From: Theobroma cacao
Taxonomy: Eukaryota > Streptophyta > Magnoliopsida > Malvales > Malvaceae
NCBI RefSeq assembly: GCF_000208745.1
Contig: NC_030850.1
Location: forward strand, 5,856,957 to 5,920,956
Length of the DNA: 64,000 nucleotides
Direction of reading: 5' to 3'
Below the pieces are notes generated by a model, which worked only from the letters and a program-made list of their open reading frames with translations, searched no databases and was not told the DNA's origin. Every line of letters begins with the position of its first letter. The first letter of the stretch is position 1. The translations under genes and the position numbers were made by a program. This document shows, in pieces, positions 1 through 13,600 of this stretch.

Positions 1-3000
1 TATTTTAAACACCGACGCAATAAATAAAATTAAAGATTGAATTGTTTACACTCGAAACCCTCCTTGGTTTTTTTTTTTTTCCATGCAATACTATATGCTT
101 GACCAATGGGGTCATGGTCAAAAGTATAGCTTATTTATTGCTTTATCCCCATAGTACATAATTGCTTAAAAATATCTTATTTTTATCATTGTACAAAAAA
201 TGTTGTGTTAATTAATAAGTTGATAGCACTATTAAAAAGCCCCATTACAGTAGCGAGAAGCAAAGAAAGGACATTGCTTTTTGAATTAAAAATTTTGTCT
301 AATCTAAACAATTAACTTTTTGTACTAGTTCTAGGCCTTTAATTTGATTAGAAATGGACAATATTCAGATTTCAATTCCTGTTCATGTCAAAATGTTATC
401 AACTTTCTCAATGTGACATAACATAAAAAATGGTACATGATGATATATAAAACTCCTTTATAGTACAAAGCAAAGGGAGAAATTCAGAATCTTAGAAAAG
501 TTGAGACTTGACACAAATCAAACCAGAAAGAAGATTTAAAGAAGAACCCAATGCTATCATAAGTCAAGGTATATATGGTGACTGGAAAGATTTTTTTTTT
601 TCCGATTCAGAACCTTTAATTTTTTTAAAGTTTCAATTCACCCCTTACAGAATCTCAGTGTTTCAAATAAACCCCAAACCGGCAGTAAATCTTCAGTTTT
701 CTCTTTTGTTCTTTTTCGCGAACTCAAAAAGTCAAAAGTGTCAAAAGTACCCTCCAATCCTATTGCCGTTACCAAGCCACTACCAAAAGAATAAACACAA
801 AAAGTTCAAAAGCCATAAACTCCACGCGCTTGAAATGGCGGGCTAGACACGCGTCGACTCATTCTCCCGCGGAACGCATTGGCCTTTCATCTTCTCCGTT
901 CCCCTCCCGAGTTCTTAAACAGCGCTTGAATTCACGCTCCCCCTGGTATCAACTTCCTCAAAGACAAAATTTTTCCCACCGGAAAGATGACGTGAGGTAG
1001 CACGCAAGAAGGGTGTGCGTAGGTTAAGGGGGGAAAACTGCGTAGGATAAGAATCCACCTGGTGCGCACACTAGATATAGTGGAAACAAATGAATTAATA
1101 AATAGTTTTTTTTATTTAAAAAAAATGTGAAAATTTGTTAATGGTAATGCTGTTGACTCACTATAGATCACGATAACTCAAAGACAAATACAAGTAATAA
1201 TTAAAAATTAAAAGATTATACGAAAGAATACAAAATAGTAGCAGATCAAATTGTAGAAATAGATAAAAAAAGTTTAAAAAATGAAATAAAAAAATGGGGA
1301 ACAGTTTGAAGGGGTGTTTTAAGGTGTGATGTTCCAACTAGGATCGTTGTTGGGAATGATGGGACTGAGGGGTTTGGGAGAGAAGAAGGAGGCATTGCTT
1401 GTTGGATTTCAACTGGGTTTTTTTGCTGCTCCTGCTTTTTGCCGTTTTGGGACGCTCAAATTTTAGCGGGAAACTTGTTCTAACGACCCTTTAAACGAAA
1501 GGTTGGTTCTTTTTTCTTTTTTGAATTTTTTGGGTGGGTATTTGGTTGCCCGAAAGCAAGGGAAACCAATAGAAAACATACTGAAATAACTTAACTTTGA
1601 AGCTGGTTAAGTTGTTAAACACAAAGGGTTATTTCTTCTTTTTCAAATATTGTTGTTCTTTGAATTCAAAGTTGTTTTGGTAATTTGAGTTTGGAAACTA
1701 TGAATTTCTTTTGTTTTTGGAGTTAGGAAAATGGATTTTCTGGTGAAACAAGATATCGGGTAGCTTTTCTGTTTTCCTCCTTGTGGCGGTATTTTGTTTT
1801 TGGTCTAATTTGATTGGTTCTGGGTTTAGCATTAAATTCTTATTTATACATCTTTTGCTCTTGGTTCTCTGTCTTGGATGAAATGCTTTTGGTCTTTTTT
1901 CTTTTCTTTGAACTGTTTTGAATTTGACTCAGACGTGAAAACAGATGGAATAAATACTGATTAGGATTACAATGTTTCCTTTCATATTGGTTAGGGAGTT
2001 TGATTGTTTTCTGTTTATTTGATACTATTGAAAGTCTCAAGTAGATGTTTTCAAATACTCTTTATCCAGATTCATAGGCATAGCTTTTTTTATTATTATT
2101 ATTACTAATTTTGCGTTTAAATCTTCTTCTCTGTTTAGTTGACCAGTGGCTATTTGAGTAGGACCTTTAATTGTTTCAGTGAAATCCATTCTAATTCTGA
2201 CCTGAAGAAACTGTTTTTCTGCAAGTTTTGTTGAATGGTTTGTGCATATTAGGAAAGGTCCTATGGAAGAATATCTTGGTAGTTTTGATGGTAACAAAGA
2301 ATTTTGGGAGTACAAATAGGTCCACCATGAACACATGAGACAAGTGAACAGTGAGCTCCAATAATGGCAAGAGTTGACAGCTTAAGACTGAGCTGGATAG
2401 AGGAGGATGATATGAAAAGAAGGATGTCATGATTGGTGTTCAATCTTTTCTTATTACTTGGATCAAATTCAAGTTAATTTTGTTTTGTTAATTGTCCTTC
2501 AGTGGAATTGTCAACAATATGGGCTCTTGAAGTTAAAAAAATGTCACTGTTCTTCCTTCATTCACTGTTTGCAGTAATATGTGACTGTGCACTGCATTTA
2601 CTGAATGTTGCTGTTGCCAATGCCTCCATACATTTGTCTTCCTTAATTGCTAAGCTTCTATAATTTACGTATGAAACAGGCTAACTGCAGTTTCATGGTA
2701 TTAAGTATCTTGAAAGGTTATAACGAAGTTACTTTTCAGCAACAAGTAGTGACAAAACTGAATTGGACTTGGGAGGTAATGTAAACTTTAGCTTTAGAAT
2801 AGCAAAAGTAAGTCAAAGGGGGAAAGAGAAAGAAGAATAGACAAGCCAGTATATATGGATGCACTCTAGGCAGACAGGGAATGGTTATAAGGTAATAGAA
2901 TCAGTTGCTTGCAGAAGTACAGGGATCGTGATTGTTGAAGCTTTTATAGGAGCTTGTAAATGATTCTTTTGAAGTTGAAACTGAAAGATCAAAATTTAGA

Positions 3001-4211
3001 ATTAATACAATTCTTTTCTTTCTACTTTTGGGTATCTTTTACTTCCTTCTCCTTGGTTCTGACAGTTAGAGCTATATTTTTTTGGTTTACTCTTGCATTA
3101 GTTTTCCTCAAATACTAGCCAATAAAAATTTTTAATGCTGTGCTTGTTTGTGCCATGATAGTAGTAAGGAATTTACTGTTATTATTTTCTTTCTAAGATG
3201 CTTCTCCGAGTCTTTAACATACTTCCATCGTGCATTCTAGAGTTCATGTGCCAAGTCTTTCATCCCCGAATACTCATTCTATCTGTACCATGATGGGGCC
3301 ATGTTTATCAAGCTTTGTTTGTAATTGTAATCTTCAAAATTGACCTCTCTCTTTCTCTCCCAATTTTTGGTTCACAGATCAAGTGTTTTATTTTTAATCA
3401 AAGCTGACAATATGCATCGACTTTAGCAGTAGCAGTATTTCTAATGTTTCAAGTAAATAATTAGAAGGAAACTTTTCTTTGATGGAAACCTTGATCCTTT
3501 TTATTTCTCTAATAAAACCAATAAAAATGGTTACTGGTGATTTAAATCATGAAAAATTGTTTTTCATTTATTTTGAATGAGATTTGAATTGGAAACGTGC
3601 CTTTTTGTGCATAAGTAAATATGGATTATTTTAGTGGAAAGAAATGCCCATGATCTCTCCTGGAATTCCTTTGTTTTGCTTTCTCACATAGCTAACTGGT
3701 TGTGGTGATCTAGTCATCAGCATGATGTTTAGGATTTAAAAGACATGATCAATTAATACTCACTTTGAACGTGCCTTTTCTTGCTTAGTTTATGTACTTA
3801 AAATTTCTTTTCTTTAGTTTGGTCTGGTACAACATGCACTGAACCTCATCACATATAGAAGTCTGTTATTTTCGTTACTAGATTGTGTCTGCCACATGCT
3901 TTCTGTAGTTTAGCATTCCATATTAGCATAAACATCTTGAGTTACTGGTGGGGTGATTCTCAATTTAGAATGTCAGTTATCTGATTGGAGTTGTCTCATA
4001 ATAACCTAAGAATTTGCCTGACAAAGAAAATATAAAAATTTCCATATATTCCATTAGTTTGTGCTGCACCTTTGTGAATTTTAGTATTTTGGAGTTTGTC
4101 AATTAAATTTATAATCATATTCTCTGTTACTTGTCACTTGTTTGCTATTACAATTGTTCTGCTCACTCTTAGAGCAAAGCTTATATGTGACCATGTCTTG
4201 TTTCCTCCCAG
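1..4211. other. Upstream region of the TGA gene, no coding exon recognised
   Basis: No convincing protein-coding exon is visible in this 4.2 kb. Positions 840-1070 are clearly richer in G+C than the surroundings and probably hold the core promoter; a TGACGTGA element lies at 988-995. From about 1300 on the sequence is T-rich and intron-like, and a good polypyrimidine-CAG acceptor ends at 4211, just before the first coding exon. This fits a 5' UTR interrupted by one or more introns, which is common for plant TGA genes, but I cannot fix the transcription start or the 5' UTR donor. The 112-codon open frame at 508-846 resembles nothing I know. Confidence 0.5.
988..995 (+). promoter_or_regulatory. 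TGACGTGA element (as-1-like half site)
   Basis: The core TGACG is the known binding motif of TGA bZIP factors, and it lies in the G+C-rich stretch upstream of a TGA gene. Autoregulation is an inference only; the motif is short and will also occur by chance. Confidence 0.3.
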
Positions 4212-4285
4212 ACTCTAAAGCTTTCAAATGCCTCCCATATCAGTTTAATTATGCAAAATCTGCCTCCATCGTTATTTCAAGAATC

Positions 4286-7200
4286 ATGAACTCTCCATCA
4301 ACCCAGTTTGTACATTCAAGAAGGATGGGTATCTATGAGCCTATCCACCAGATTGGCATGTGGGGAGAAAACTTTAAGAGTAATGGCAATCCAAATACAT
4401 CTGCATCAGTAATTGTTGAAGTGGATACTAAGCTAGAGAATGAGGTGCAAAATTTGGAGATATTATTTTTTGTTTGGTAGTTAAAAAACATTTATCTGAT
4501 TTTGGAGTTATTTGAATTTTCCAGTCTGAGACTGCTTCACATGAAATGCTAGCTCCTTCTAACAAGTATGACCAAGAAGCAACTAAACCTACTGATAAGG
4601 TAAGTGTGAATTGGACATGATGCTGACTGTTTATTTCTTTTCTCATTTTTAACGGATATAAGTGTTTTTCTGGACCATTCTGTATGATATCAGATAGATT
4701 GTATCTATTGGTTTGTTGAAAGATTCTCCTGTGCATTTTGAAAAAAATGGTACTACTTTGAGTTCTAGAGTTCTAGGACCGATTCCTGCTTCCCTGATTA
4801 TCTCCTGGCTCATGCAGATTTCCAGCCATCCTTTGCACATTGTCATTGCACATTCTTTATCTTGCAAACAAATAAGCACTTGTTTTGCCATCGTAGATTT
4901 CTATTATAGTTTTCTCCTTTTTCTTCCCTCTGAATCATGTTTGGTGCTTGCTCATTTGTGTTTCCTGAAAGAGTAGTAGCTCCCATCGTTTACAAATCTT
5001 GCAGTTCTGAACTGTGCACACTCAATGTGTGGAAGCTTTTAATCTTTTTAAGATGAGTCTTGAAAATGCAATTTAGGTGTTTTTCCATTAGTTCATGGTA
5101 AAGTCATTGTTATCAGATGTTTTGTAATTTTCTAATGTTAGCATGGAGATATTTTTATTTTCCACTAGCTAATGAGACCCTCCTATTTTGTTGATTTCTA
5201 GGCTTGTATGCAACTGTGTGTAGTCAATGATGATCCAATTCTTCATGATTAACGTGCATATTATCTGAACAATCTAATTTAAATGGAAAAAATACGTGCA
5301 CCTCAAAGCAGATCAGTTTCATTAGCTGCTAAATTCATAGAATACTTGTCATATTAATTATTCTAAGTTTGTTGATGATCTGTTTGCCTTAAATAGGGGT
5401 CTCATCTGTTTGTGCATTATACCTTTACTATCTACAGATACAAAGACGTCTTGCACAGAACCGTGAGGCTGCTCGTAAAAGTCGTTTGCGGAAAAAGGTA
5501 GGATGGATACAGATGTGGACTGAAACAGATGGCCAGCAGGCCACAGGTCAGTTGTTGTGCTAACTTTATGTGTCATTGCCTTTCAGGCATATGTTCAACA
5601 GTTAGAAAATAGTCGTTTAAAGTTGGTTCAATTGGAGCAAGAGCTTGAACGGGCAAGGCAACAGGTTTGGAGAAGATTGTTGTTATATCTGGTTTTTTTT
5701 TTTTNACAGTTGGTAGAAGATTGTTGTTATATCTGGTTTTTTTTTTTTTTTGTGTCATTTTAAAATGTTTAAAGCTACTTAAGTAATAAACCTTCACTGC
5801 AGGGTCTTTATGTGGGAGGTGGATTAGAAGGTAGTCATCTTGGATTCTCTGGAGCAGTAAACTCAGGTTTGTTTGTCAAAATACTGGCAGTTATTGTTAT
5901 TTCTTTTGAACTCCTTGCTTCAAATATTGCTTTGTCTTGTTGAAATTCTATAAGATTATTTAGTTGTTTCAGTATCTGACATTTCAAAATGTATTAATGC
6001 ATGTACTTTGAGACTTACAATTCATTTCTCGTTCCTATTTTTATGTGTTTAGATTGATGTTGCACCTTCAGATTAGGTGTTAACTTTTCTGAAACAAAGC
6101 TTGAATTTAGTAATAAAGAACTCTCTCATCCTGGCTCCTGATAACTTTTTTTTTTAAATTATTGGAACATATTTTCAACACAACGAATTATGCCCAAGTT
6201 GAAATCCTATAGTGCTACTATTGTCCTGTGATATCCTCATATTAGATACTTCTTATTTTCTATCTATTCTTTGTATTCGTGCCCCTCTAACGATTATATA
6301 TTCCTTTTGTTCTAAGTTTTCTATGAGCACCTCAAAGTATTACACCGGCTGGACCCTAGCGAAACCTATAGGATAACGATTTAAAAAAAACCAACATGAG
6401 CTGGCCATTTCTTGTGTTTTTAGAAAAGCTACTTCAACTTTTCTCAAATTGTGGCTGACTTTATTTCATCACGTAAAACATCTCAACAGATAACACTTTG
6501 TTTATCCGAAGTTACAAGTTTTCCTAGAGAAGTTACATATTGTATGTAATAGACCTTAACTTCTTTTAGGGGTTAATTTTGCACCTCTGGAGAGAATCTG
6601 CTTAAACTTTTCTCTTGTCATATTTCTTAAACCCACTTTCACTTTTGTTATATTGTGGCTGTCTTTATCTCTTCTTGAATGAGTAGTTTTTTTTCACAGG
6701 TGTCTGATTTCAAACCCTACAACAAAAACTGTTTCAACTTTTCTCAGCTCATCTCATCTCTGGAGTCAACTGGGTTGTATAGGGTCTACCAATCTTTTTG
6801 CAACCTTCTTTGACATGTAGTTGAAGATTATACAGCTTATTGTATGAATAAGCTATCAGAAACTACATTCTTTTGATCAAAACTAAGCTACATTTTTGTG
6901 TGCTATAATGGCATTTTAAATTCAGTTGATATTGACAGTTGGTGTGTAATTGTCAGACGACCTTGAAAATTTTTGGTATGATATAAAGCTTCATTTACCA
7001 CACTATGATGTGTTAAATTTGATCTTGCTGCAATAATTCCCTGCAGTGCCTTTTTCTTCTCATTACAAGTAAATTTTTATTATTTAATGTTTCCAATGAT
7101 TAGCCAATCTGAGGATTCTGCAGGGATTGCTGCATTTGAGATGGAATATGGACATTGGATGGAAGAACAAAACAGACAAATATGTGAACTGAGGACTGCT

Positions 7201-9235
7201 TTGAATGCCCATATAAGTGATGTAGAGCTTCGCATACTTGTGGAAAGTGGAATGAGCCACTATTTTGAACTTTTCCGCATGAAATCAACAGCTTCAAAGG
7301 CTGATGTTTTTTATGTGATGTCTGGTATGTGGAAAACATCAGCAGAGCGCTTTTTCTCATGGATTGGAGGATTTCGCCCTTCAGAACTTCTTAAGGTGAT
7401 GCATATTTGCTCAATAACTGTAGACCATGCATTCCTTTTTATCATATAGATCTTTTGAGGAGAGCCTATAGCAGAGGATCTAACCGCAAATTCTTTCTGC
7501 AGGGTGGCATTGCTGAAATTTTAAATGAACGACTATATTGTTTTGACTTGCCTATAGATTGATTTATTCTCAAAAAATGTCTATAAATGGATGCTTACAT
7601 CGCGTCTAACTTTTGGATTTTTTCTCTTTCTTTTTAAAATAGATTTAAAGTTTTCTTTGATTATTTTTAGGTCTTAGAAGTTGTGGCAAAAATATTTGCT
7701 AAACAAATCTATTCTCTCTGTTTATTTTACTTTTTCTGCAGTTACTAGGTTTTTCTATCTTGTCTTTATCAATATAGAGCACTTCCTTTCTCCTTAATTG
7801 TTGGTATATTATAGAATTGCAATTTTATCTATCACTTGCAACATGTTTAACATTGCTGTTAATATTACTCATCAAGGGGATATTGTGTTATTCTGAATGC
7901 TTTTCTGTTGATCCAGAAAGATCTCTTTATGTTCCCTTGCAATCAATATTTCAGTTATTCTAAAAGAGATTGCTGGGTTCATATTAGAACAACACCTCCA
8001 CCCCCCCCCCCCCCCCCCCCACTGCATACATAATGCATAATGTACAATGATTTTCTATGCTCTGAACTTGGCCAATGGTAACTCTAACCTGGGTTCTGTT
8101 TGGTCTTTCCATCCACATGATTACAGCATCATTGAGCATATTGTTTAATCAATAATTCTTTAACAAAGTAGCTCTGTACTTCCATGCGCTTGAAAGACAT
8201 GATTTGTATTTTTCATTGGAATTCTGGTTCAAGTTCTATTGCTAAATGTACAATGATATTTATTTGTGATTATATGTTGATGACAGGTGCTTGTGCCTCA
8301 GCTTGAACCCTTGACAGAACAGCAATTTTTGGAAGTTTGTAACCTGAAACAATCTTGTCAGCAAGCTGAAGATGCCCTTTCACAAGGTATGGAGAAACTC
8401 CAGGAAACTGTGTCTGCGACTGTAGCAGCTGGTCAACTGGGTGAAGGTAGTTACATTCCTCAGGTGGCTACTGCAATGGAGAAGTTAGAAGCTCTAGTCA
8501 GCTTTGTGAACCAGGTAATCGTTTCATCTTCCGATGGTGCCATGCTTGGGTTTATTCCAAGAACTTTTCACAATCAGTTTTTCTCTGGGTTTTCTTTTTC
8601 TTTTCATAGTCCATCTGTTTTACCCATCAATTTGTTCTTTATCCACGCGCTTGAAGTGAAATTATAATTTTTAATCATCAGTTTTTCCTTTGCATATCAA
8701 AATGATATCTAACAAAATATGCTGCTCCCCTTATGACGGCTAATATTGGTTTCATGATACCCTTGGAATTTTCAAATTATCTTATTCCAGAAAACCTAGG
8801 GTCGCCGAAGAAAAGGTCCCAAGCTGTGCAAGTCTTGTTCTGTCAATGAATTTATTTTTGTGAACTAGGTTGGTAACAACCATTTCAGTGCAATTTAGTG
8901 AAGGTAGTTGGAGTCACAAAGTATGAGCACAACATGGTCCTATTTACTAAAATTGAGTTTAGGAGAATTTTTTGTACTAGAATCTAGGTAATAAAATTTA
9001 TATTAATGTTTAGAGGCGAAAGAAAAAGGCATCTTAGCGACATTTTCAAGTTTCAACATGTCTGATATTTTTCTATATGCAGGCTGACCATCTTCGGCAG
9101 GAAACGCTGCAGCAGATGTCTCGCATCCTAACAACTCGCCAGGCAGCTCGAGGCTTACTTGCTTTGGGAGAATACTTCCAACGTCTTCGAGCTTTGAGTA
9201 CACTATGGGCTACCCGTCCTCGTGAGCCTGCCTAG
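4286..9235 (+). CDS. TGA1: Clade I TGA bZIP transcription factor (TGA1/TGA4 type)
   Basis: Nuclear transcription factor that binds TGACG (as-1) elements and, in Arabidopsis, works with NPR1 in salicylate-dependent defence and in nitrate responses. Eight coding exons: 4286-4444, 4525-4599, 5438-5497, 5587-5664, 5803-5866, 7124-7395, 8287-8514, 9083-9235. All have GT-AG borders and phases that join cleanly, giving 362 aa (Arabidopsis TGA1 is about 368). The basic region is at residues 79-98 with the N-x7-R signature (N86, R94). A short zipper with heptad leucines L104, L111 and L118 follows, then a DOG1/TGA domain from about residue 147. The redox cysteine pair of TGA1 (C260/C266) is kept as C254 and C260 in the motif VCNLKQSC. 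C166 matches TGA1 C172, but the position of TGA1 C287 is Thr281. The start ATG opens MNSPSTQF, as in clade I proteins. Orthology to TGA1 rather than TGA4 is not resolved. Confidence 0.93.
5661..5751 (+). repeat. Duplicated ~45-bp segment flanking an N, probable assembly artefact
   Basis: The exon-4 end plus the start of its intron (acag, then a segment containing AGAAGATTGTTGTTATATCT, then a T run) occurs at 5661-5704 and again at 5706-5751, separated by the only N in the window (5705). The second copy has small mismatches near its start. The T runs probably broke the reads, and two overlapping ends were joined without being merged. It lies inside an intron and does not alter the protein. Confidence 0.7.
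8001..8020 (+). repeat. Poly-C tract of 20 bases
   Basis: A run of about 20 cytosines in the intron between TGA exons 6 and 7. Such long C runs are unusual in AT-rich plant introns, and the true length may differ because of sequencing slippage. Confidence 0.9.
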
Positions 9236-10613
9236 CCTTTCAATGCAAGAACATGCATGACAGTAGATGATCACTACAAGAACCGCATTCCTGCACACAG
9301 AGGTGCCTCTTGGTAAATGTCATTATAAACATAATTAGCATCAATTTAAGCTGCCAACATTTTTCAAGCAGCTTTCAGAAAGAACTGAGATTCTGAGATG
9401 TTGTACATATGAATAGTTATTTTACCTAGGGGAAGTTTGTGGTTAAATCAATTTTCAATGCCGTGTTGTACATTATATATACTCTTGAAAGGATATATAT
9501 AGGTTCTACATTTGAGTTATATACCAGTTGGAACTTTCATGTATACTTCTCTAGGGTGTTCTTTCTGTATTTTGAACATGGCCAATACGGAATTGTGAAA
9601 AGTTGCTCATGTATTGGAACATTCAGAATATGTTTAATAAAGCTTCACTTAATATGAATTCTGCAGTTCATAAAATACTTCCAATCTGGAAAGCAAACAA
9701 TTTTGTTTTCAATGTAGTGCTTGTTTGCAAGTTAGAAATGGATTCGGAACCTTGCCATGACTCTCAGAAATTAATTTGGTTGATCACAAAAGCTGTAATT
9801 GGGTGTATCATTTGTGTTTTTCATCAGATGTTATGATATTTTTCGTTATGGTTAGCTGTGATGTATCAATTGGAGAGCAATTTCTTGCTAGTTTGTAGCA
9901 GCAACATTGGGCGTGTTGATTTATAAGTAATTGTTTGCCTGTAAAATATATTTGAGTAGACTCACATCTTCTTGTTCACGTTACTCAAAGATATCAAGTG
10001 TTTCCAGATGGATCAAAAGAGGGAATTGTGGTTGCAAACGTGGGCAAGCAAACAACAGAGAAAAAAAAGTTGAAAAATTCTACATAACTAGAGATTTTTT
10101 CTGTCAAATGGAAGCATTTGAAAAATTTTGTTAATGTTGACCTCTTTTGTATTTTTTTTCCCAAATGCTTTTGTTTTTTATTCTTTTTAGCTGTATTGAC
10201 TGCACGCACGAGTACACACACACAAAAAGTAAAGACGTAATTCACACGATGATGACTACAGATGTAAGATTATTTCTTCTCTTTCTAGGCATTTGACAAA
10301 CCAAGAGCAGAGAAAACGGAAAGGAGTCCCAGTTGCATTTTCCTCCTGATAATAGCAAGTTCACACTGGACACTACTTGCCTCTTTTGTTTCCCCTGTTT
10401 AGAAAGTTACATTTTGCCAAGAATGGCAAGTTTTTTGTTCACTGGAAGATGCAATCTAATATGATACTCTTCTTGGCAAAGCATTTGTCGAAAGAAGGAT
10501 GAAATTTGCATATCAACACATCAAAATGCAATGAAATATAGTTATATTGTTAAAGAGAAGATCATGTTGGATTTTGATACCAAAGGATCTTTTTGCTCTT
10601 GACGGATTCATCC
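9236..10613. other. Convergent 3' spacer between TGA and AGT2 genes
   Basis: Holds the 3' UTRs and polyadenylation regions of two genes that point toward each other. Several AATAAA-like signals occur on the + side (for example around 9635). Short open frames here show no family resemblance and I see no further gene. Confidence 0.6.
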
Positions 10614-13600
10614 TCACAGCTTTGATATTGCATAATCCAAAGCATCAACAAGAAAATCTGCACAAATACAAAATAACATGTAACTATGTTGTGCCATATA
10701 AAATTTTAAAAAGAAAGATTGAGAAACCAAATTGTTGAGGATGTCTCTCATGATTAATTTATTTAATTAAATACAGTAAGAGAATGAAGGAAGTACCAGC
10801 GTCATCTTTGGTAAAACACATTGGCGGCTTTATTCTGAAAACATTTCCATGTAGTCCACCTTTCCCAAGTAGAACTCCAAGTTCTTCAGTCAGAAAAGAG
10901 AATGGTTAGCATAAAACCCTTTGTTTTCTAATTTTTTTTCTTTATTCGAGAGGTTTGTGCCTTGATACCTCTCATTTTCTCAAATAGAATGGCCGTTTCT
11001 GCCTTGGCTGGTGTCTTCTCCTTCCTGTCAGTAACAAGTTCTACACCCACCATTAAGCCCCTACCTCTGACATCTCCAATGACTGAAAACAAAAAAGGCA
11101 ATTAGTAAACAAGAATTTGATTATTTTGATACCACTAATTTAAGACATTGGACAAGAACATCGGCAAATCTAAAACTTCAGCTAGAAGTCCTAAACACAA
11201 ATTTTTAAACTACAAATTAAGGACCATTTTCATCTACAATTGAATAATTTGCTGTTCAGTAAATTCAAAATTGCAAAAATATTGGTTGATTAAAAAAAGT
11301 GAATGGGAAAATTAAAAACTATATTTAGAAACAGATACACTAAAAAAGAGCAGAGGTAAAAGGGGTCTTATAAGTGCCAAGTTGTAGAATAATTACTATC
11401 ATGTCTGTCCTGTAGAGATCTCAAGCGCCCAATCAAGTGAGAACCAACATCAGCACAGTGTGCTTGACGCTTCTCCTTGTCTAGAACTCGAAGCACTGCA
11501 AGTCCACCAGCAGAACATACAGGATTCCCACCAAAAGTGTTAAACTGAATTTTTTGAGCCATCACATTTGCTATTTCTGGTGTTGTCACAACTGCTCCTA
11601 ATGGTAATCCATTGCCAATACCCTGACAAATGCGATATGTTAAATGTAACAGGATGCTACCATTTCCAATAATAATAATAAAAGACAGCCAAACTAAATG
11701 AAACTTTCTTTTAAGAGAGAAATAGGAAAGGGGGACAGGGGAAGGCAGAGGCTCATAACACGTAAGGATATATTATGTACCAATGCTCACAGAATTTAAA
11801 ATTTCCAACAAAGTTTGATGATTAAGGACCTTTGCCATGGTAACTATGTCAGGAATGACACCTTGAGTCTCAAAACCCCAATAATGGCTTCCTGTGCGAC
11901 CAAATCCAGTTTGCACTTCATCCGCAATGCAGACACCACCAGCCTTGTGTACAATGTCATAAACCTGTTTTAAATATCCTGGGGCCAGTTCAACTGCTCC
12001 TCCAGCTCCCTAAAGTTAATAAAAATTTGTAACTTTTAGTATCTAGTTTTACAGTGATAAAAAAACACTAAAAAAGCACCTGAAAGAGACAACTGTCCAT
12101 ATTAACCTGAATGGTTTCTGCTATAAATCCAGCAACTTTTCCTGAAGTACCATAATCAATGTGATCTTGTACATCTTTGGCGTAACGAGTAGCATCAGAG
12201 CCAAAGACTCCACGAAAAGGATCTGGATTTACAACATGATGGATTTCTCCCTGTAAAGTGCCATAATAACATCCAGAAATCAGCAGTTTAGTTTAAATAA
12301 TAGTATCTCTGGGAAAGAGCTATTAAATAGATGCAAAGGGAATTTATAATGGTTGCATGGCTAAGATACTTAAAATGATCTGAGACATGTATTCAAGCCT
12401 TGTAAACTTAGGCTAGACAGCTCCTTTTCACATAAATGCTGCTCCATTATGAGTGGTAGTCCCCAGGAAAACCACACAAAATGAAGCACATAAGAATAAA
12501 TTGAAACCGTATTGTACTTTTAGAATAAGTTAAAACTTCAGTGCAGGAGGATGCATGTTAATTACAACAGCACAATTTAGTCCTTTAATTTCCCAAGAGT
12601 AGGAGGGAAAACTGTCATTTGACTCCAATATTTCAAATACTCTGCAGCAGAGATCCCAGATATCTGTTGATATTTCAGTTTCTTAATCTTTTATGGAACA
12701 TATTTTTAGCAATATTGGTTAAGTGCAAAAGGGATCCACAAATCCACCCACCTAAATGCCTTTATGGAAGAAATCAGGAGTTTGCTTTTATTTCTGGCAA
12801 AAGAGTTATAAAGGTAGTAGCTTGCATCAAATTGCCTAACAGATGACAGACAGTACGTAATAGTTATTTTAGTTTTCAAAAGAAAGGAAGATCTTTTACT
12901 TGGAGCCTAGAGTTACAATATCTGCTCCACACTTGGCCTAGTCTGATCAAAATTTCTAGTTTAATCTTGATTGTAAAAGAATAGTTTTGGGGTTCGTTTA
13001 GAACGTTGTTGATGAAAAGCACAGGATAAAATTATTCTAATGCCATGTTTAGTTGTCACTAGTTACTTGGAGAGGAGAATAGGATGACTCATGGATTACT
13101 CAATCCTATTAAAAAGAAAAGGATTAGTCAAATCCCATGGATAAGATTCTGAGCTGGATGCCAACCAAGAAACGTTGTTTCAGTGTTTCCCATTTTAGGC
13201 TTAAAATAGTAATTTTTTTTTTACATAAAAAAAAGATGTATTTAGTATACAATGATATAAAAATGGGCTATTTTGACCAATGAGAAAAATTGTCCTCCTA
13301 GTCATGCCTGCATCAAACATATCATGTGATGAAAGATAACACATCTTACTTTTAGTTTGCATGCACCAAACACCTAATTTTATCCACTTTCTTATCTTGT
13401 CTGATATTAATCATATTATGCTCTACAACTTACAGCATACCAAACCCATACTTCAACATCATATTGAGCTAACAAGCAATTCAAACAATGGGACACTGGA
13501 ATCATCTAATGACTGAACAAGCCAACCAGATGAAGCAAAAGTTAAAGAATAAGTTGAATGGGCGCTAAAACAGCAAATTTAGTTTTGACCAGGAATTTGT

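Noticed and set aside
508..846. 112-codon open frame upstream of the TGA gene
   Set aside because: It resembles no family, is rich in Phe/Lys from T and A runs, and overlaps the likely promoter.
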